Origin: Humibacillus sp. DSM 29435
GTDB taxonomy: Bacteria; Actinomycetota; Actinomycetes; Actinomycetales; Dermatophilaceae
Assembly (NCBI RefSeq): GCF_001758225.1
Contig: NZ_MAST01000007.1
Location: 1-64,000, forward strand
DNA length: 64,000 nt
Direction: 5' to 3'
Part shown: piece by piece, positions 50,345-60,271 of the stretch
Numbering within the stretch: the stretch's first letter is position 1
How the letters are laid out: each line of letters begins with the position of its first letter
Notes under the pieces: model-generated
Told to the model about the DNA's origin: nothing
The model's database searches: none
Seen by the model: the letters and a program-made list of their open reading frames with translations, nothing else
Made by a program: the position numbers and the translations under genes

Positions 50345-50416
50345 GTCTCCAGTCTCGCCGATCCGTGCCGACAAGACACCATCGACCCTGCTGACGTGGG
50401 CTCGCCCGAGAGGCGG

Positions 50417-50899
50417 TCAGCTCTGGTTGAAGAAGTTGCGGGTGCTCGCAACGGGAACCTCGGGCTCATCGGCCGAGACCTCGACGTGGGCGGGCGAGAG
50501 CAGGAACACCTTCGAGGTCACCCGCTCGATCGAGCCGTGCAGGCCGAAGACGAGGCCCGCCGCGAAGTCGACGAGCCGCTTGGCGTCGGCGTCGTCCATG
50601 TCGCTGAGGTTCATGATGACCGGCACCTGGTCGCGGAACCACTCACCGATGTTCTTGGCCTCGTTGTAGGTGCGTGGGTGGATGGTCGTGATTCGGCTCA
50701 GACCGCCGACGTCGGAGTCGCGCACCACGGCCGCCACGGGCCGCTTCATGGGTAGCTGGGTGACGGCGGCCGTGTGCTCGCCGGCTTCGGTGCCCTCGTA
50801 GGCCTCGTGGTCGTCGTACCCGTCGTCGTAACGCTGTTGCCGCGGGTCCTCCTCGCTGAGTCCGAGGTACACCATCGTCTTGCGCAGTGCCCCTGCCAT
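50417..50899 (-). CDS. sepF: Cell division protein SepF
   Basis: SepF (160 aa) anchors FtsZ to the membrane in bacteria lacking FtsA. The N-terminal amphipathic helix [14 protein letters not shown] binds lipid, an acidic linker follows, and the core (about 70-150, [45 protein letters not shown]) polymerises. GGGAG lies 6 bases before the ATG at 50899. A TTG two codons earlier was rejected. Confidence 0.95.
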   Translation of the reverse strand: MAGALRKTMVYLGLSEEDPRQQRYDDGYDDHEAYEGTEAGEHTAAVTQLPMKRPVAAVVRDSDVGGLSRITTIHPRTYNEAKNIGEWFRDQVPVIMNLSDMDDADAKRLVDFAAGLVFGLHGSIERVTSKVFLLSPAHVEVSADEPEVPVASTRNFFNQS

Positions 50900-50953
50900 G
50901 GCCAACTCCCAAGGAAAAACGTCTGAATCGTCGAACTGCGGTCGCGCATGACG

Positions 50954-51685
50954 TTACAGAAGGGGTGCCCGTGATCCGAGGATTGCGGTTCCGACACGCA
51001 GGTGAGTTGCCCCGGCTGCCACCGCCGGCTCGAGGTCGGCGCTCATCCCGGCCGAGATCCAGCCGGCTTCAGGGTGACTGGCCCGGATGCCGTCGGCGAT
51101 GTCGCGCAGATCGGCGAAGCACAGAGCGGGGTCGGCGCCCACGGGCGCGACGGCCATCACCCCACGCAGGCGGAGCCGGTGGTGGGCGGCGATGCGGTCG
51201 GCGAGCTCGCTCACCTCCTCGCGTCGTGCGCCGCCGCGGGAGGTGTCGCCGTCGAGGCTCACCTGCACCAGCCCGTCGAGCACGCGGTCGGCGGACTCGG
51301 CCCCGCGTGCGAGTGCGTCGATGACCTTGGCCCGGTCGAGGGAGTGCACGGCGTCGGCGTAGCCGGCCACGCGACCCGCCTTGTTCGACTGGAGCTGACC
51401 GATGAAGTGAACGGTGAGCGCGTCGGCAACGCCGCTGCTGTGCTCCCGAAGTGCAGCTCGCACTTCGCCGACCTTCCCGGCCGCCTCCTGGTCGCGGTTC
51501 TCACCGATGTCCCGCACACCGAGCTCATGCAGCGTCAGCACGTCGGATGCCGGAAAATGCTTGGTCACCACGATCAGGTGCACCTCGCCGGGGTCGCTGC
51601 CCACGGCGTCGCAGGCTCGGGCGACTCGCTCGCGAACCGCGGTGAGGTTTCGGGCGAGCTCGTCCCGCCGTGTTGCGCTGGTCAT
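50954..51685 (-). CDS. PLP homeostasis protein (YggS/PLPBP)
   Basis: PLP-binding single-domain barrel protein (243 aa). The PLP lysine is in LIVVTKHFPASDV; FIGQLQSNKAGRV and ISAGMSADLEPAVAAGATHLRVGTAILG (in part SAGMSADLE) are hallmarks. It buffers pyridoxal phosphate and is found in the division cluster of Gram-positive bacteria. ATG overlaps the pgeF stop (ATGA). Confidence 0.93.
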   Translation of the reverse strand: MTSATRRDELARNLTAVRERVARACDAVGSDPGEVHLIVVTKHFPASDVLTLHELGVRDIGENRDQEAAGKVGEVRAALREHSSGVADALTVHFIGQLQSNKAGRVAGYADAVHSLDRAKVIDALARGAESADRVLDGLVQVSLDGDTSRGGARREEVSELADRIAAHHRLRLRGVMAVAPVGADPALCFADLRDIADGIRASHPEAGWISAGMSADLEPAVAAGATHLRVGTAILGSRAPLL

Positions 51686-52440
51686 GTCGATGCTGCCTCT
51701 CGGAGCATCACGACGCCGGCGAACCGGCCCGTGACGTGGTCGCGACGGTAGGAGTAGAGGTCGTCGTGCTCACGCGTGCACCCGGGCACCCACGTGATCG
51801 CAGCACCGGCGCCCACCAGCTGTTCGACCACGCCGGCGGCGACGTCGATCGCGTCGGTGCCGGTCCAGGACCGTGCACGCGAGGACGGCGACACCGCTGC
51901 CGCCCGGTCGGCGAGGTCGCCCGGCACCTCGTAGCACCGACCGCACACGGACGGACCGACGGTCGCGCTGATCTGGCTCGCCCCGAGCTCGCGCATGGCC
52001 CCGATCACCCGCAGCACCACCTGCGAGATGAGGCCCGGTCGCCCGGCGTGTGCCGCACCGATGACCCCTGCGCCCTCGTCGTAGAGCAGCACCGGCACAC
52101 AGTCGGCGACGAGCACCGCGAGAGCGAGCCCGGTCTCGCGGCTCACGACGGCGTCGGCGTTCGGCGCAGCCTCAGTCCAGGGGCCGCGTGCGACGACCAC
52201 GTGGTCGCTGTGCACCTGGTTCAGGAAGAGCAGTCGTTGCCGGGGCACGTCGAAGGCCGCGGCGAGGGCCGCCCGGTTCGACTCGACGTCGACCGCGTCG
52301 TCACCGACGTGTCCGCCGAGGTTGAGGCCGCGGAACGGAGCCGAGCCGGCGCCGGCCGATCGGCCGGTGAAGCCCAGCTCGACCGTTCTCGCGGGGGTGG
52401 TGACGGAGGTGGTCGCTACCGCCGAGCGCCAGAAGAACAC
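51682..52440 (-). CDS. pgeF: Peptidoglycan editing factor / laccase-domain protein (PgeF, YfiH)
   Basis: Protein of 252 aa. LNQVHSDHVV, VADCVPVLLYD and AAHAGRPG hold the His/Cys/His metal site of this family, which has purine-nucleoside and muropeptide-editing activities reported. It is the first gene after ftsZ. The start is GTG at 52440, with TAGGTT 6 bases before it and no ribosome-binding site; the ftsZ terminator lies just upstream, so pgeF-yggS is an independent unit. Confidence 0.9.
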   Translation of the reverse strand: MFFWRSAVATTSVTTPARTVELGFTGRSAGAGSAPFRGLNLGGHVGDDAVDVESNRAALAAAFDVPRQRLLFLNQVHSDHVVVARGPWTEAAPNADAVVSRETGLALAVLVADCVPVLLYDEGAGVIGAAHAGRPGLISQVVLRVIGAMRELGASQISATVGPSVCGRCYEVPGDLADRAAAVSPSSRARSWTGTDAIDVAAGVVEQLVGAGAAITWVPGCTREHDDLYSYRRDHVTGRFAGVVMLREAAST

Positions 52441-52446
52441 CCGGCC

Positions 52447-52452
52447 AACCTA
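52447..52452 (-). promoter_or_regulatory. -10 element of pgeF (leaderless type)
   Basis: TAGGTT on the minus strand, 6 bases, then the GTG start, immediately after the ftsZ terminator. Confidence 0.52.
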
Positions 52453-52474
52453 GCCGGTGGCCGGGTGCGGGGCC

Positions 52475-52511
52475 TGGTCTGGGCTCGGCGAGCGGGGCCG
52501 AGCCCAGACCA
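52475..52511 (-). terminator. Strong terminator after ftsZ
   Basis: TGGTCTGGGCTCGGC (52475-52489) and GCCGAGCCCAGACCA (52497-52511) pair perfectly over 15 bases with a 7-base loop. It lies 17 bases past the ftsZ stop and has no U tract. Confidence 0.85.
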
Positions 52512-52528
52512 GTGCGACGGACGAGCGG

Positions 52529-53731
52529 CTACTTCAGGAAGTCGGGAACGTCGAGGTCGTCACTCTCTTCGAAGCTGACCTGACGCGGTGGCTGCGAGAC
52601 CGGCTGCGCGGCTGGTGCCGCCTCGGCGGGCTCGGGGGTGCGGGCCGGCTGGGTCTGCTGGGTCGTGGCCGGAGTGGCCACCGGGTAGCTCGGGGCAGGA
52701 GTCGACGGGCGCTGCGCGGCCGCGTTGGGCCGGCCTCCCATGACCTGCCCGAGGGCGCGACCGTCTTCGCGTTTGGTCGGCCCGCCTGCGTCGAACCCGG
52801 CCGCGATGACCGTCACGCGCACCTCGTCGCCCAGAGCGTCGTCGATCACGGCACCGAAGATGATGTTGGCCTCGGGGTGGGCGGCCTCCTGAACGAGCCT
52901 CGCCGCCTCGTTGATCTCGAAGAGACCGAGGTCAGACCCGCCCTGAACCGAGAGCAGCACCCCGTGGGCGCCGTCGATCGAGGCCTCGAGCAGGGGCGAG
53001 CTGATGGCCAGCTCGGCCGCCTGCACCGCGCGGTCTTCGCCACGGGCCGAGCCGATGCCCATGAGCGCCGAACCGGCGCCCTTCATGACCGACTTCACGT
53101 CGGCGAAGTCGAGGTTGATCAGGCCGGGGGTGGTGATGAGGTCGGTGATGCCCTGCACGCCGGAGAGAAGAACCTGGTCGGCGGAGCGGAACGCGTCCAT
53201 CATCGAGACGTTCCGGTCGCTGATCGACAGGAGCCGGTCGTTCGGGATGACGATCAGGGTGTCGACCTCCTCGCGGAGGCTGGCGATGCCCGACTCGGCC
53301 TGGTTGGCGCGCCGACGACCCTCGAAGGTGAAGGGCCGGGTCACGACGCCGATAGTCAGGGCGCCGATGTCGCGGGCGATGCGGGCCACGACCGGGGCGC
53401 CGCCGGTGCCGGTGCCGCCGCCCTCCCCTGCGGTCACGAAGACCATGTCGGCGCCGCGAAGCACCTCCTCGATCTCCTCGGCGTGGTCTTCGGCCGCCTT
53501 CTTGCCGACCTCGGGGTCGGCGCCGGCGCCGAGCCCCCGGGTGAGCTCGCGGCCCACGTCGAGCTTCACGTCGGCATCGCTCATGAGCAGCGCCTGGGCG
53601 TCAGTGTTGATGGCGATGAACTCGACGCCCTTGAGGCCGACGTCGATCATCCGGTTGATGGCGTTCACACCGCCACCGCCGATGCCGACGACCTTGATGA
53701 CGGCCAAGTAGTTCTGCGGTGCTGCTGCCAC
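52529..53731 (-). CDS. ftsZ: Cell division GTPase FtsZ
   Basis: Tubulin homologue (400 aa) forming the Z ring. The GTP site is [18 protein letters not shown]; the T7 loop is [21 protein letters not shown] variable linker rich in Pro, Gln and Thr leads to the C-terminal peptide DLDVPDFLK, which binds SepF and other partners. The start is GTG at 53731 ([16 protein letters not shown]) with GAGGAAGG upstream. No ftsA is present. The gene has its own promoter some 225 bases upstream. Confidence 0.97.
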   Translation of the reverse strand: MAAAPQNYLAVIKVVGIGGGGVNAINRMIDVGLKGVEFIAINTDAQALLMSDADVKLDVGRELTRGLGAGADPEVGKKAAEDHAEEIEEVLRGADMVFVTAGEGGGTGTGGAPVVARIARDIGALTIGVVTRPFTFEGRRRANQAESGIASLREEVDTLIVIPNDRLLSISDRNVSMMDAFRSADQVLLSGVQGITDLITTPGLINLDFADVKSVMKGAGSALMGIGSARGEDRAVQAAELAISSPLLEASIDGAHGVLLSVQGGSDLGLFEINEAARLVQEAAHPEANIIFGAVIDDALGDEVRVTVIAAGFDAGGPTKREDGRALGQVMGGRPNAAAQRPSTPAPSYPVATPATTQQTQPARTPEPAEAAPAAQPVSQPPRQVSFEESDDLDVPDFLK

Positions 53732-53810
53732 GTGAGTGGGCCTTCCTCGGTGATGGTGCACGGTTCTGGGTGGTGCTGAAGAGATCGAAGGGATCGTGGT
53801 GGAATCGCGG

Positions 53811-53888
53811 TGGATCGTGGATCGTGGATCGTGTCGGCGGGTGGGCCGGTGGCCTTCGCCGCCACCGAACCGGAGACCGAACCGGAGA
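53811..53888. repeat. Short tandem repeats in the ftsZ leader
   Basis: Three copies of TGGATCG (53811-53831) and two of CCGAACCGGAGA (53865-53888) lie in the untranslated region. 53732-54149 holds no gene, only this leader and the promoter. Confidence 0.8.
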
Positions 53889-53956
53889 CCGGGACGACGC
53901 ACCCTGACGTTAAAGGTAAGGCTAAAGGTTACAGTTTGGTCACGACGTGTGACCTG

Positions 53957-53985
53957 ACCGTATGACGTGAGACGGGGCCGATCAA
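53957..53985 (-). promoter_or_regulatory. ftsZ promoter
   Basis: On the minus strand TTGATC (53985-53980), a 17-base spacer, TACGGT (53962-53957), about 165 bases past the ftsQ stop. The leader of about 220 bases has a pyrimidine-rich CTTTAGCCTTACCTTTAACG stretch near its start. Extra transcription of ftsZ over the mur genes is usual. Confidence 0.6.
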
Positions 53986-54149
53986 CCCGGGGGTCGGCGT
54001 GTCGGCACCCCACTTCGTCGCCAGTGACCGGTGCGGCGCTCCCGTCGACCCCAACCACACCTTCAGACCCATGCGTAGACCCTCGCCCCAAACCAGACCG
54101 AAGCACGAGTAATGGCCCGCACCGTTGCCGGTGACGGGGTGGGGGCCGG

Positions 54150-54929
54150 TCAGCGAGTGACGGGCGAGCTCGGAACGCTGACGTCAACGGTGGAGCCGGG
54201 CTGCTTGAGCAGGATCACGACGAGCCTGGCCTTGGTGACCGCGTCGCCAGGCCCGCCCCAGACCACCGTCTTGCGCGCACCCTTGACCGTCAAGGTGAAC
54301 TTCACCTGGTCGGCCGCCGAGACGGTGACTCCTGAGACCGTTCTGCGCAGGGCCGGGTCGAGAGCCGAGAGGGCCTGCAGGGCCGCCGTCACCCCCACCC
54401 GGGTCACCACGGTCGTGCCTGCGGTGACCAGCGGCACTCCCTGCGGAGGATCGGCCACCGTGCGGAAGGCGAAGCCCTTTCCGTCGACCACCTCGACCCG
54501 GCCGGAGGAGGTACGCACGGCCAGGGCTGCCTCACGAGGGCGCACCGTGATCGTGACGGTGTGCGGAAGACTTCGCTCAACCGCGATGTCGGCCCATTGG
54601 CGGTCGGCTTCCAAGCGCCGGGTGACCGCCGCCGTGTCGACCCGCAGCACTGGGCCGCCGAGGGGTACGGCGGCGGCTCGGCGAACCTGCGCAGCCTGCG
54701 CCGTCGAGGCGCCCTTGACCACCACGGCGTCGGCCGTGAACACCGGGCTGAACCAGCCGAGCCAGGCCACCAGGCCCATCGCCAGCAACAGAGCCACCGC
54801 GACCGCGGCGATGACTCGGGGCCGGCGCCGGGCGGCTGCGGCGCGCTTCTCGAACCGGATCCGCGCCGACGACAGGCCCTGGTCGGTGTCGCGCTTCGGG
54901 TCGCGCGTCAGCAGACGGGTGATCATCAT
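54150..54929 (-). CDS. ftsQ: Cell division protein FtsQ
   Basis: Bitopic membrane protein (259 aa): a basic cytoplasmic N-terminus, one membrane helix (about 40-60, [20 protein letters not shown]), a POTRA domain ([13 protein letters not shown]) and the FtsQ beta domain. It links early and late divisome proteins. Its ATG-ATG start overlaps the murC stop. Confidence 0.92.
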   Translation of the reverse strand: MMITRLLTRDPKRDTDQGLSSARIRFEKRAAAARRRPRVIAAVAVALLLAMGLVAWLGWFSPVFTADAVVVKGASTAQAAQVRRAAAVPLGGPVLRVDTAAVTRRLEADRQWADIAVERSLPHTVTITVRPREAALAVRTSSGRVEVVDGKGFAFRTVADPPQGVPLVTAGTTVVTRVGVTAALQALSALDPALRRTVSGVTVSAADQVKFTLTVKGARKTVVWGGPGDAVTKARLVVILLKQPGSTVDVSVPSSPVTR

Positions 54930-56389
54930 GAGACATCCTCGTGAAGCAGCCGCAGCACCTCGGGCCCGATCATCGTGACATCACCGGCGCCGACGGTCAG
55001 CAGCAGGTCGCCCGGGCGCACCAGCCTCGCGGCCCGAACCGCGACCTCGCTCCACGACGGCACGTAGTGCACCTGCACGCCGGGGCGGGCGAGCGCAACG
55101 GCGTCGGCCACCAGGGCACCCGATACCCCTGGCACGGGGTCTTCGCGAGCGGCGTAGACATCCATCACCAGCACGACATCGGCCGGCGACAAGCCGGCGC
55201 CGAGCTGCTTCGCGAAGTCGCGGGTGCGGCTGTAGAGATGGGGTTGGAACACGACGACGAGTCGGCCGGTGCCTTTGACCAGGCCGGCCGCCGTCTCGAC
55301 CACCGCGGTCACCTTGCCGGCGTTGTGGGCATAGTCGTCGACGACCACGACCCCGCCCGCCTCGCCCTTGGGCTCGAACCGCCGGCGTGTGCCCGTGAAC
55401 GACGCGAGGCCGGCCAGCACCAGGTCGGGGCGTTGCCCCAGCCCGTGGACGGCCGCAGCGTAGGCGGCGGCCGCGTTGAGGGCGTTGTGTCGGCCGGGCA
55501 CAGCGAGACGGAGCTCGAAGGTCTCCCCCGCGTCGGTGAGCCGCACCGTCGAGCTGAGACCGTCGACATGGTCGCTGAGCACCAGGTCGGCCTCGGGAGC
55601 GAAGCCGTAGGTGAAGACCCGGACGCCGGTCGCCCGGGCGCGCCGGGCGAGCTCGACGGCGCCGTCGTCATCAGCACAGGTCACGAGCAGGCCCTGCGGG
55701 CGGATGGTCGAGACGAAGACGTCGTACGCCGCCTGGACAACGTTGAAGTTGAGGTAGAAGTCAAGGTGGTCCGGCTGCACATTGGTGACGATCGCCACCT
55801 CGGGCCGGTAGACGATGAAGGAGCCGTCACTCTCGTCGGCTTCGGCGACGAACACGTCGTCAGAACCGTGGTGGGCGTTGGTGCCGTGCTTGGCCAGCTC
55901 GCCGCCCACCGCGAACGACGGGTCGAGCCCGGCCCCCTGCAGGGCCACCGTGAGCATCGAGGTCGTGGTCGTCTTGCCGTTAGCCCCGGCGACCGCCACC
56001 GCTCGGTGGCCGTTCATCAGAGCGGCCAGGGCCTGCGCCCGGTGCAGCACGGGAACCCCTCGCCCGCGGGCGGCCAGCAGCTCGACGTTCTCGTCGCGGA
56101 TCGACGACGACATCACGACGGTGTCGGCGTTCGACTGGTGGGCGGCGTCGAAGCCCACCCACACCTGCGCCCCTTCTCGTTCGAGGGCGAGCAGTACGGG
56201 CACGTCCTTGGCGTCGGATCCGGACACCGACAGACCTCGACCCAACATGATGCGGGCCACGCCCGACATGCCGGCGCCACCGATCGCAAGGAAGTGCACG
56301 TGCCCGAGGCGGTCGGCCGCCGGCACCGGAGCCGTGAAGTCGAAGCGGGACGCGGCGAAGGGGTCGGTCTCAGACGGTATGCAGGTCAT
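54926..56389 (-). CDS. murC: UDP-N-acetylmuramate-L-alanine ligase
   Basis: Mur ligase (487 aa) that adds L-Ala to UDP-MurNAc. The N-terminal Rossmann motif is FLAIGGAGMSGVARIM, the ATP loop AVAGANGKTTTTSML, and VVDDYAHNAGKVTAV marks the C domain. ATG at 56389 overlaps the murG stop (ATGA); five more upstream codons were rejected. Confidence 0.96.
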   Translation of the reverse strand: MTCIPSETDPFAASRFDFTAPVPAADRLGHVHFLAIGGAGMSGVARIMLGRGLSVSGSDAKDVPVLLALEREGAQVWVGFDAAHQSNADTVVMSSSIRDENVELLAARGRGVPVLHRAQALAALMNGHRAVAVAGANGKTTTTSMLTVALQGAGLDPSFAVGGELAKHGTNAHHGSDDVFVAEADESDGSFIVYRPEVAIVTNVQPDHLDFYLNFNVVQAAYDVFVSTIRPQGLLVTCADDDGAVELARRARATGVRVFTYGFAPEADLVLSDHVDGLSSTVRLTDAGETFELRLAVPGRHNALNAAAAYAAAVHGLGQRPDLVLAGLASFTGTRRRFEPKGEAGGVVVVDDYAHNAGKVTAVVETAAGLVKGTGRLVVVFQPHLYSRTRDFAKQLGAGLSPADVVLVMDVYAAREDPVPGVSGALVADAVALARPGVQVHYVPSWSEVAVRAARLVRPGDLLLTVGAGDVTMIGPEVLRLLHEDVS

Positions 56390-57483
56390 GCGCGGGTGCC
56401 CCATGCCAGCTCGACCAGGTCGGCCAGCTGCTCGTCGGCAGCCGGCTCGCCCAGCGCAGCGCTCGCGCGTGCCATCACCGCGAGCCGGTCACCGTCGGTG
56501 GCCAGGGGGATCAGCTCGGTCTCGACCCAGTGCGGGGTCAGGGCGTCGTCGTCGACGAGCAGACCTCCCCCGGCGGCCACCACGTCGGCCGCGTTCAGGC
56601 GCTGTTCCCCGTTGCCGATCGGCAGGGGCACGTAGACCGCGGGGAGGCCGACCGTCGTGAGCTCGCAGACGGTGTTGGCACCGGAGCGGGCGACGACGAG
56701 GTCGGCGGCGGCGTACGCGAGCTCCATGCGGTCTGCGTACTCCACGACGACGTAGGGGGCCCCCACCGCGGGCACGTCCGGCACGAAGGTCTTGCCCTGC
56801 CCGGTGACGTGCAGCACCTGCACTCCGCCTCGGCTGAGCGCCGCCACAGTAGAGGCGAACGCGTCGTTGAGGCGTTTGGCGCCGAGCGAGCCACCGGTGA
56901 CGAGCACCGTGGGCCACTCGGTGGCGAGGCCGAAGTGGGCGAGCGCCTCGTCACGCAGGGCCGACCGGTCGAGTGTCGCGATCTCGCGGCGCAACGGCAT
57001 CCCGATGCGCCGGGCGTGCGGGAGGTCAGTGGTGCTGAAGGTCGTGGCGACGAACGTGGTGAACCGGGCCCCCACCCGGTTGGCCAGCCCGGGCCGGGCG
57101 TTCTGCTCGTGGATGACGATCGGCACCCTGCGCCGCCGGGCAGCGAGGTAGGCCGGGGTGCTGACGTAGCCACCGAACCCCACGACGACCTCGGCGCCGG
57201 TCTCGTCGATCGCGGCGCCCGCTGCGTCGACCGCGGCCTTGAGACGGCCCGGAAGCTTGAGCAGGTCAGCGCTCGGGCGCCGCGGCAGCGGCACCTTGGG
57301 AACGAACCGTAGCCCAAAGCCTCGCGCCGGGATGAGCCGTGCCTCGAGCCCCTCCTCGGTGCCGAGGGCTGTGACGACCAGGTCGGGGTGTCGCCGGGTC
57401 AGCGTGTCGGCCAGGGCGAGCAGCGGCGAGACGTGACCGGCGCTGCCCCCTCCCGCGAGCAGGACGGAGGTGGGCGAGGACAT
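56386..57483 (-). CDS. murG: Lipid II synthase MurG
   Basis: GT-B glycosyltransferase (365 aa) adding GlcNAc to lipid I at the inner membrane face. Signatures: LLAGGGSAGHVSPLLALA, VVGFGGYVSTPAYLAA, IVIHEQNARPGLANRV, TGGSLGAKRLND and PLPIGNGEQRLNA. ATG at 57483 is used; a GTG three codons earlier overlaps the ftsW stop and would continue the 4-base overlap pattern. Confidence 0.96.
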   Translation of the reverse strand: MSSPTSVLLAGGGSAGHVSPLLALADTLTRRHPDLVVTALGTEEGLEARLIPARGFGLRFVPKVPLPRRPSADLLKLPGRLKAAVDAAGAAIDETGAEVVVGFGGYVSTPAYLAARRRRVPIVIHEQNARPGLANRVGARFTTFVATTFSTTDLPHARRIGMPLRREIATLDRSALRDEALAHFGLATEWPTVLVTGGSLGAKRLNDAFASTVAALSRGGVQVLHVTGQGKTFVPDVPAVGAPYVVVEYADRMELAYAAADLVVARSGANTVCELTTVGLPAVYVPLPIGNGEQRLNAADVVAAGGGLLVDDDALTPHWVETELIPLATDGDRLAVMARASAALGEPAADEQLADLVELAWGTRA

Positions 57484-57488
57484 CGCGA

Positions 57489-58784
57489 TCACCGGCCCCC
57501 GCGCCGGGACGAGAGCGTGGCGCGCGTGGGCAGCACCGCGAACGACCGTTTGATCATGCTCGGTCGGGCCGCCAGCAGGGCCCGGCAGCCGGGTTCGCCC
57601 CGCGCGAAGGACAGCAGGATGCCCAGAGCCACCATCGTGGTCACCAGCGACGAGCCGCCCGCGGAGACGAGTGGAAGGGGCACCCCCACGACAGGGAAGA
57701 GCCCGATGACCGAACCGATGTTGATGATGGCCTGCCCGAGCAGCCACGCCATGATGCCCGCTGCCGCGATGCGCACGAACTTGTCCTGGGTGCGCTTGAC
57801 CAGCCGGTAGGCCGCCCACGCCAGGATGGCGAAGAGGGCCAGGATCATCAAGGTTCCGGGAAGCCCGAGCTCCTCGCCGATGATGGCGAAGATGAAGTCG
57901 TTGTGCGCCTCGGAGAGCCACTCCCACTTCTCCTTCGACGCGCCGAGGCCGACGCCCCACCAGCCGCCGTCGGCCAGGGCGTACATGCCGTGCACCGACT
58001 GGCCGCAGAGGCCGTTCGGGTCGGTCTGGCACTCCGGCGAGAGAAAGCTGGTGATGCGGGTCATGCGGTTGTCACTGGTCAGCACCATGACGGCCACGCC
58101 TGCGAGGCCGAGCATGGCTCCAGCCCCGAAGAGCCACATCGGCGCCCCGGCCACCGCGAGCACGGCAGCGACGATGACCAGCAGCACGATCGCGGTGCCG
58201 AGGTCGTGGCCCGCAAGCACGAGGGCCAGCACGACCGCCGCGACCGGGATGACGTAGGGCAGCAGCACGTGCACCGGTCGGGCCACGAGGGCGCCCTTGT
58301 TGGCGAAGACCATCGCGCCGACGAGCACCAGCGCCAGCTTCGCGAACTCAGAGGGCTGGAACTGCAGCGGCCCGAGGGCCAACCAGTTGCGGTTGCCGTT
58401 CACCGTTCTGCCGAGAGGGGTGACGAGCACGAGGGTCTGCAGGGCCACGGCGAGCAGCAGGGTCGGCACGGCGAGCCGCTTCCACCAGGCCACCTGCAGG
58501 TGCACCGCCACGGCCGCGCCGACCGCACCGATACCGGCGAACATCAGCTGGCGCAGGAAGACCGAGTACGAGGCCTGGTCAGACAGGAGCGCCTCGACGC
58601 TGGAGGCCGAGAAGACCATGATCAGCCCGAACACCACGAGGGTCGTGGTGGCCCCGAGGATCAGGTAGTAGGTGGTGAGCGGCGACTCGAGGCGGCCGAT
58701 GACCGGCAGCGCGCGCGCGGCGCCTGGGGGGTCTTCGGCGGTGCGGGCAGCAGTGACCTTGCGCGGGGTGGTGGTCGTGCTCAC
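57489..58784 (-). CDS. ftsW: SEDS glycosyltransferase FtsW
   Basis: Polytopic protein (431 aa, about ten helices) that polymerises septal peptidoglycan with a partner class B PBP. MVFSASSVEAL, GNRNWLALGPLQFQPSEFAKLALVL (in part QPSEFAKL), AHNDFIFAIIGEELGLPG and VGVPLPLVSAGGSSL are conserved. An extracellular loop with two Cys (SPECQTDPNGLCGQ) is a possible disulfide. GTG at 58784 overlaps the murD stop. Confidence 0.95.
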   Translation of the reverse strand: MSTTTTPRKVTAARTAEDPPGAARALPVIGRLESPLTTYYLILGATTTLVVFGLIMVFSASSVEALLSDQASYSVFLRQLMFAGIGAVGAAVAVHLQVAWWKRLAVPTLLLAVALQTLVLVTPLGRTVNGNRNWLALGPLQFQPSEFAKLALVLVGAMVFANKGALVARPVHVLLPYVIPVAAVVLALVLAGHDLGTAIVLLVIVAAVLAVAGAPMWLFGAGAMLGLAGVAVMVLTSDNRMTRITSFLSPECQTDPNGLCGQSVHGMYALADGGWWGVGLGASKEKWEWLSEAHNDFIFAIIGEELGLPGTLMILALFAILAWAAYRLVKRTQDKFVRIAAAGIMAWLLGQAIINIGSVIGLFPVVGVPLPLVSAGGSSLVTTMVALGILLSFARGEPGCRALLAARPSMIKRSFAVLPTRATLSSRRGGR

Positions 58785-60271
58785 AGCTCACCCACGTCGT
58801 TCTCGGCGTGCCATCGAACCGCCTCCTCGAAGGCATCGCCCCGGGCTCCGTAGTTGGTGAACATGTCCATGGAGGCCGCGGCCGGCGCCAGCAGCACCAC
58901 ATCGCCCGGCTGGGCGAGCCGGGCAGCCTGGGCGACGACGTGACGCATGACCCCAGTGTCGGTCGCGGCCACGTCGACGACGGGGACCTCGGGCGCGTGT
59001 CGGGCCAGTGCTTGCGCGATCTGGTCGCGGTCGGCCCCCACGAGCACGACGCCCCGCAGTCGCGAGGCCATCTCCTCGACGAGGCTGTCGACGTCGGCGC
59101 CCTTCAGCAGGCCCCCGGCGATCCAGACGACGCTGTCGAACGAGCGGATCGCCGCGGCTGCCGCGTGTGGGTTCGTCGCCTTCGAGTCGTTGACGAAGCG
59201 AACGCCTCGCACGGTCGCGATCTCGGCAATGCGGTGTCGGTCGGGCCGGAAGGCGCGTAGGCCGTCACGCACCGCGAGCGGCCCGACCCCGTAAGCCCGC
59301 GCCAGGGCAGCCGCGGCCAGGGCGTTGGCGATGTAGTGGGGTGCCACCGACGGTGCGTCACCGCGCAGGTCGGCGATGGTGCACAGCTCGGCCGCCGAGC
59401 GCTGGCGCTGCTCGACGAACGCCCGGTCGGCCAGCACGTCCTCGACGACGCCCACCATCGACGGCCCGGGGATGCCGGTCGTGAACCCGACGGCCCGGCA
59501 TCCTTCGACGACGTCGGCCTCCATCACCAGCGCTTCGGTCTGGAGGTCACCCACGTTGTAGATGCAGGCCAGGTGGGTGTGGTCGTAGATCTTGCCCTTG
59601 GCCTTGAGGTACTCGGCGTACGACCCGTGCCAGTCGAGGTGGTCGGGTGCCACGTTGAGCACGGCCGACGCCACCGCGGAGATCGACCGCTGCCAGTACA
59701 GCTGGAAGCTCGACAGCTCGACCGCGAGCACGTCGTAGGGCTCGGGGTGCAGCACCGCCTCGAGCAAGGGGGTGCCGACGTTCCCCGCGGCGGTCGCGCG
59801 CAGACCGGCCGCCTGCAGGATCGAGGACAGCATGGTGACGGTGGTGGTCTTGCCGTTGGTGCCGGTCACCGTGAGCCACGGGGCAGCGCCGTCGCGGGCG
59901 CGCATCCGCCAGGCGAGCTCGACCTCACCCCACACGGGGACGTCCGAGGTCGCCGCCGAGAGCATCAGGGGGTCGTGGGGAGGAACCCCTGGTGAGGTGA
60001 CGACCAGGTCGGTGCCGGGAGGCACGTCGGCCAGGTGCTCGGGGCCGAGCCGCACGTCGACGTCGAGGATGGTCAGGATCGTCGCGCGCTGGGAGATCGC
60101 CTCGGTCACATCGCGCGAGACCACCGTGACGTGGGCGCCCCGCTCGGCGAGCGCGTCGGCGGCCGCGAACCCCGACACCCCGAGACCGACGACGAGCACC
60201 CGCAGACCGGCCCAGTCTGCGTCGCGGTGGGTGAGCCCCTCACGGGGCTCGTAGGACGGGTCGAAGCTCAC
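58781..60271 (-). CDS. murD: UDP-N-acetylmuramoylalanine-D-glutamate ligase
   Basis: Mur ligase (496 aa) adding D-Glu. [22 protein letters not shown] (in part [13 protein letters not shown]), [35 protein letters not shown] (in part [10 protein letters not shown]) and [11 protein letters not shown] are typical. GTG at 60271 overlaps the mraY stop (GTGA). Confidence 0.96.
   Translation of the reverse strand: MSFDPSYEPREGLTHRDADWAGLRVLVVGLGVSGFAAADALAERGAHVTVVSRDVTEAISQRATILTILDVDVRLGPEHLADVPPGTDLVVTSPGVPPHDPLMLSAATSDVPVWGEVELAWRMRARDGAAPWLTVTGTNGKTTTVTMLSSILQAAGLRATAAGNVGTPLLEAVLHPEPYDVLAVELSSFQLYWQRSISAVASAVLNVAPDHLDWHGSYAEYLKAKGKIYDHTHLACIYNVGDLQTEALVMEADVVEGCRAVGFTTGIPGPSMVGVVEDVLADRAFVEQRQRSAAELCTIADLRGDAPSVAPHYIANALAAAALARAYGVGPLAVRDGLRAFRPDRHRIAEIATVRGVRFVNDSKATNPHAAAAAIRSFDSVVWIAGGLLKGADVDSLVEEMASRLRGVVLVGADRDQIAQALARHAPEVPVVDVAATDTGVMRHVVAQAARLAQPGDVVLLAPAAASMDMFTNYGARGDAFEEAVRWHAENDVGEL

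Noticed and set aside
54941-56635. 564-aa open frame antisense to murC
   Set aside because: No family features; it mirrors the conserved murC and murG genes.
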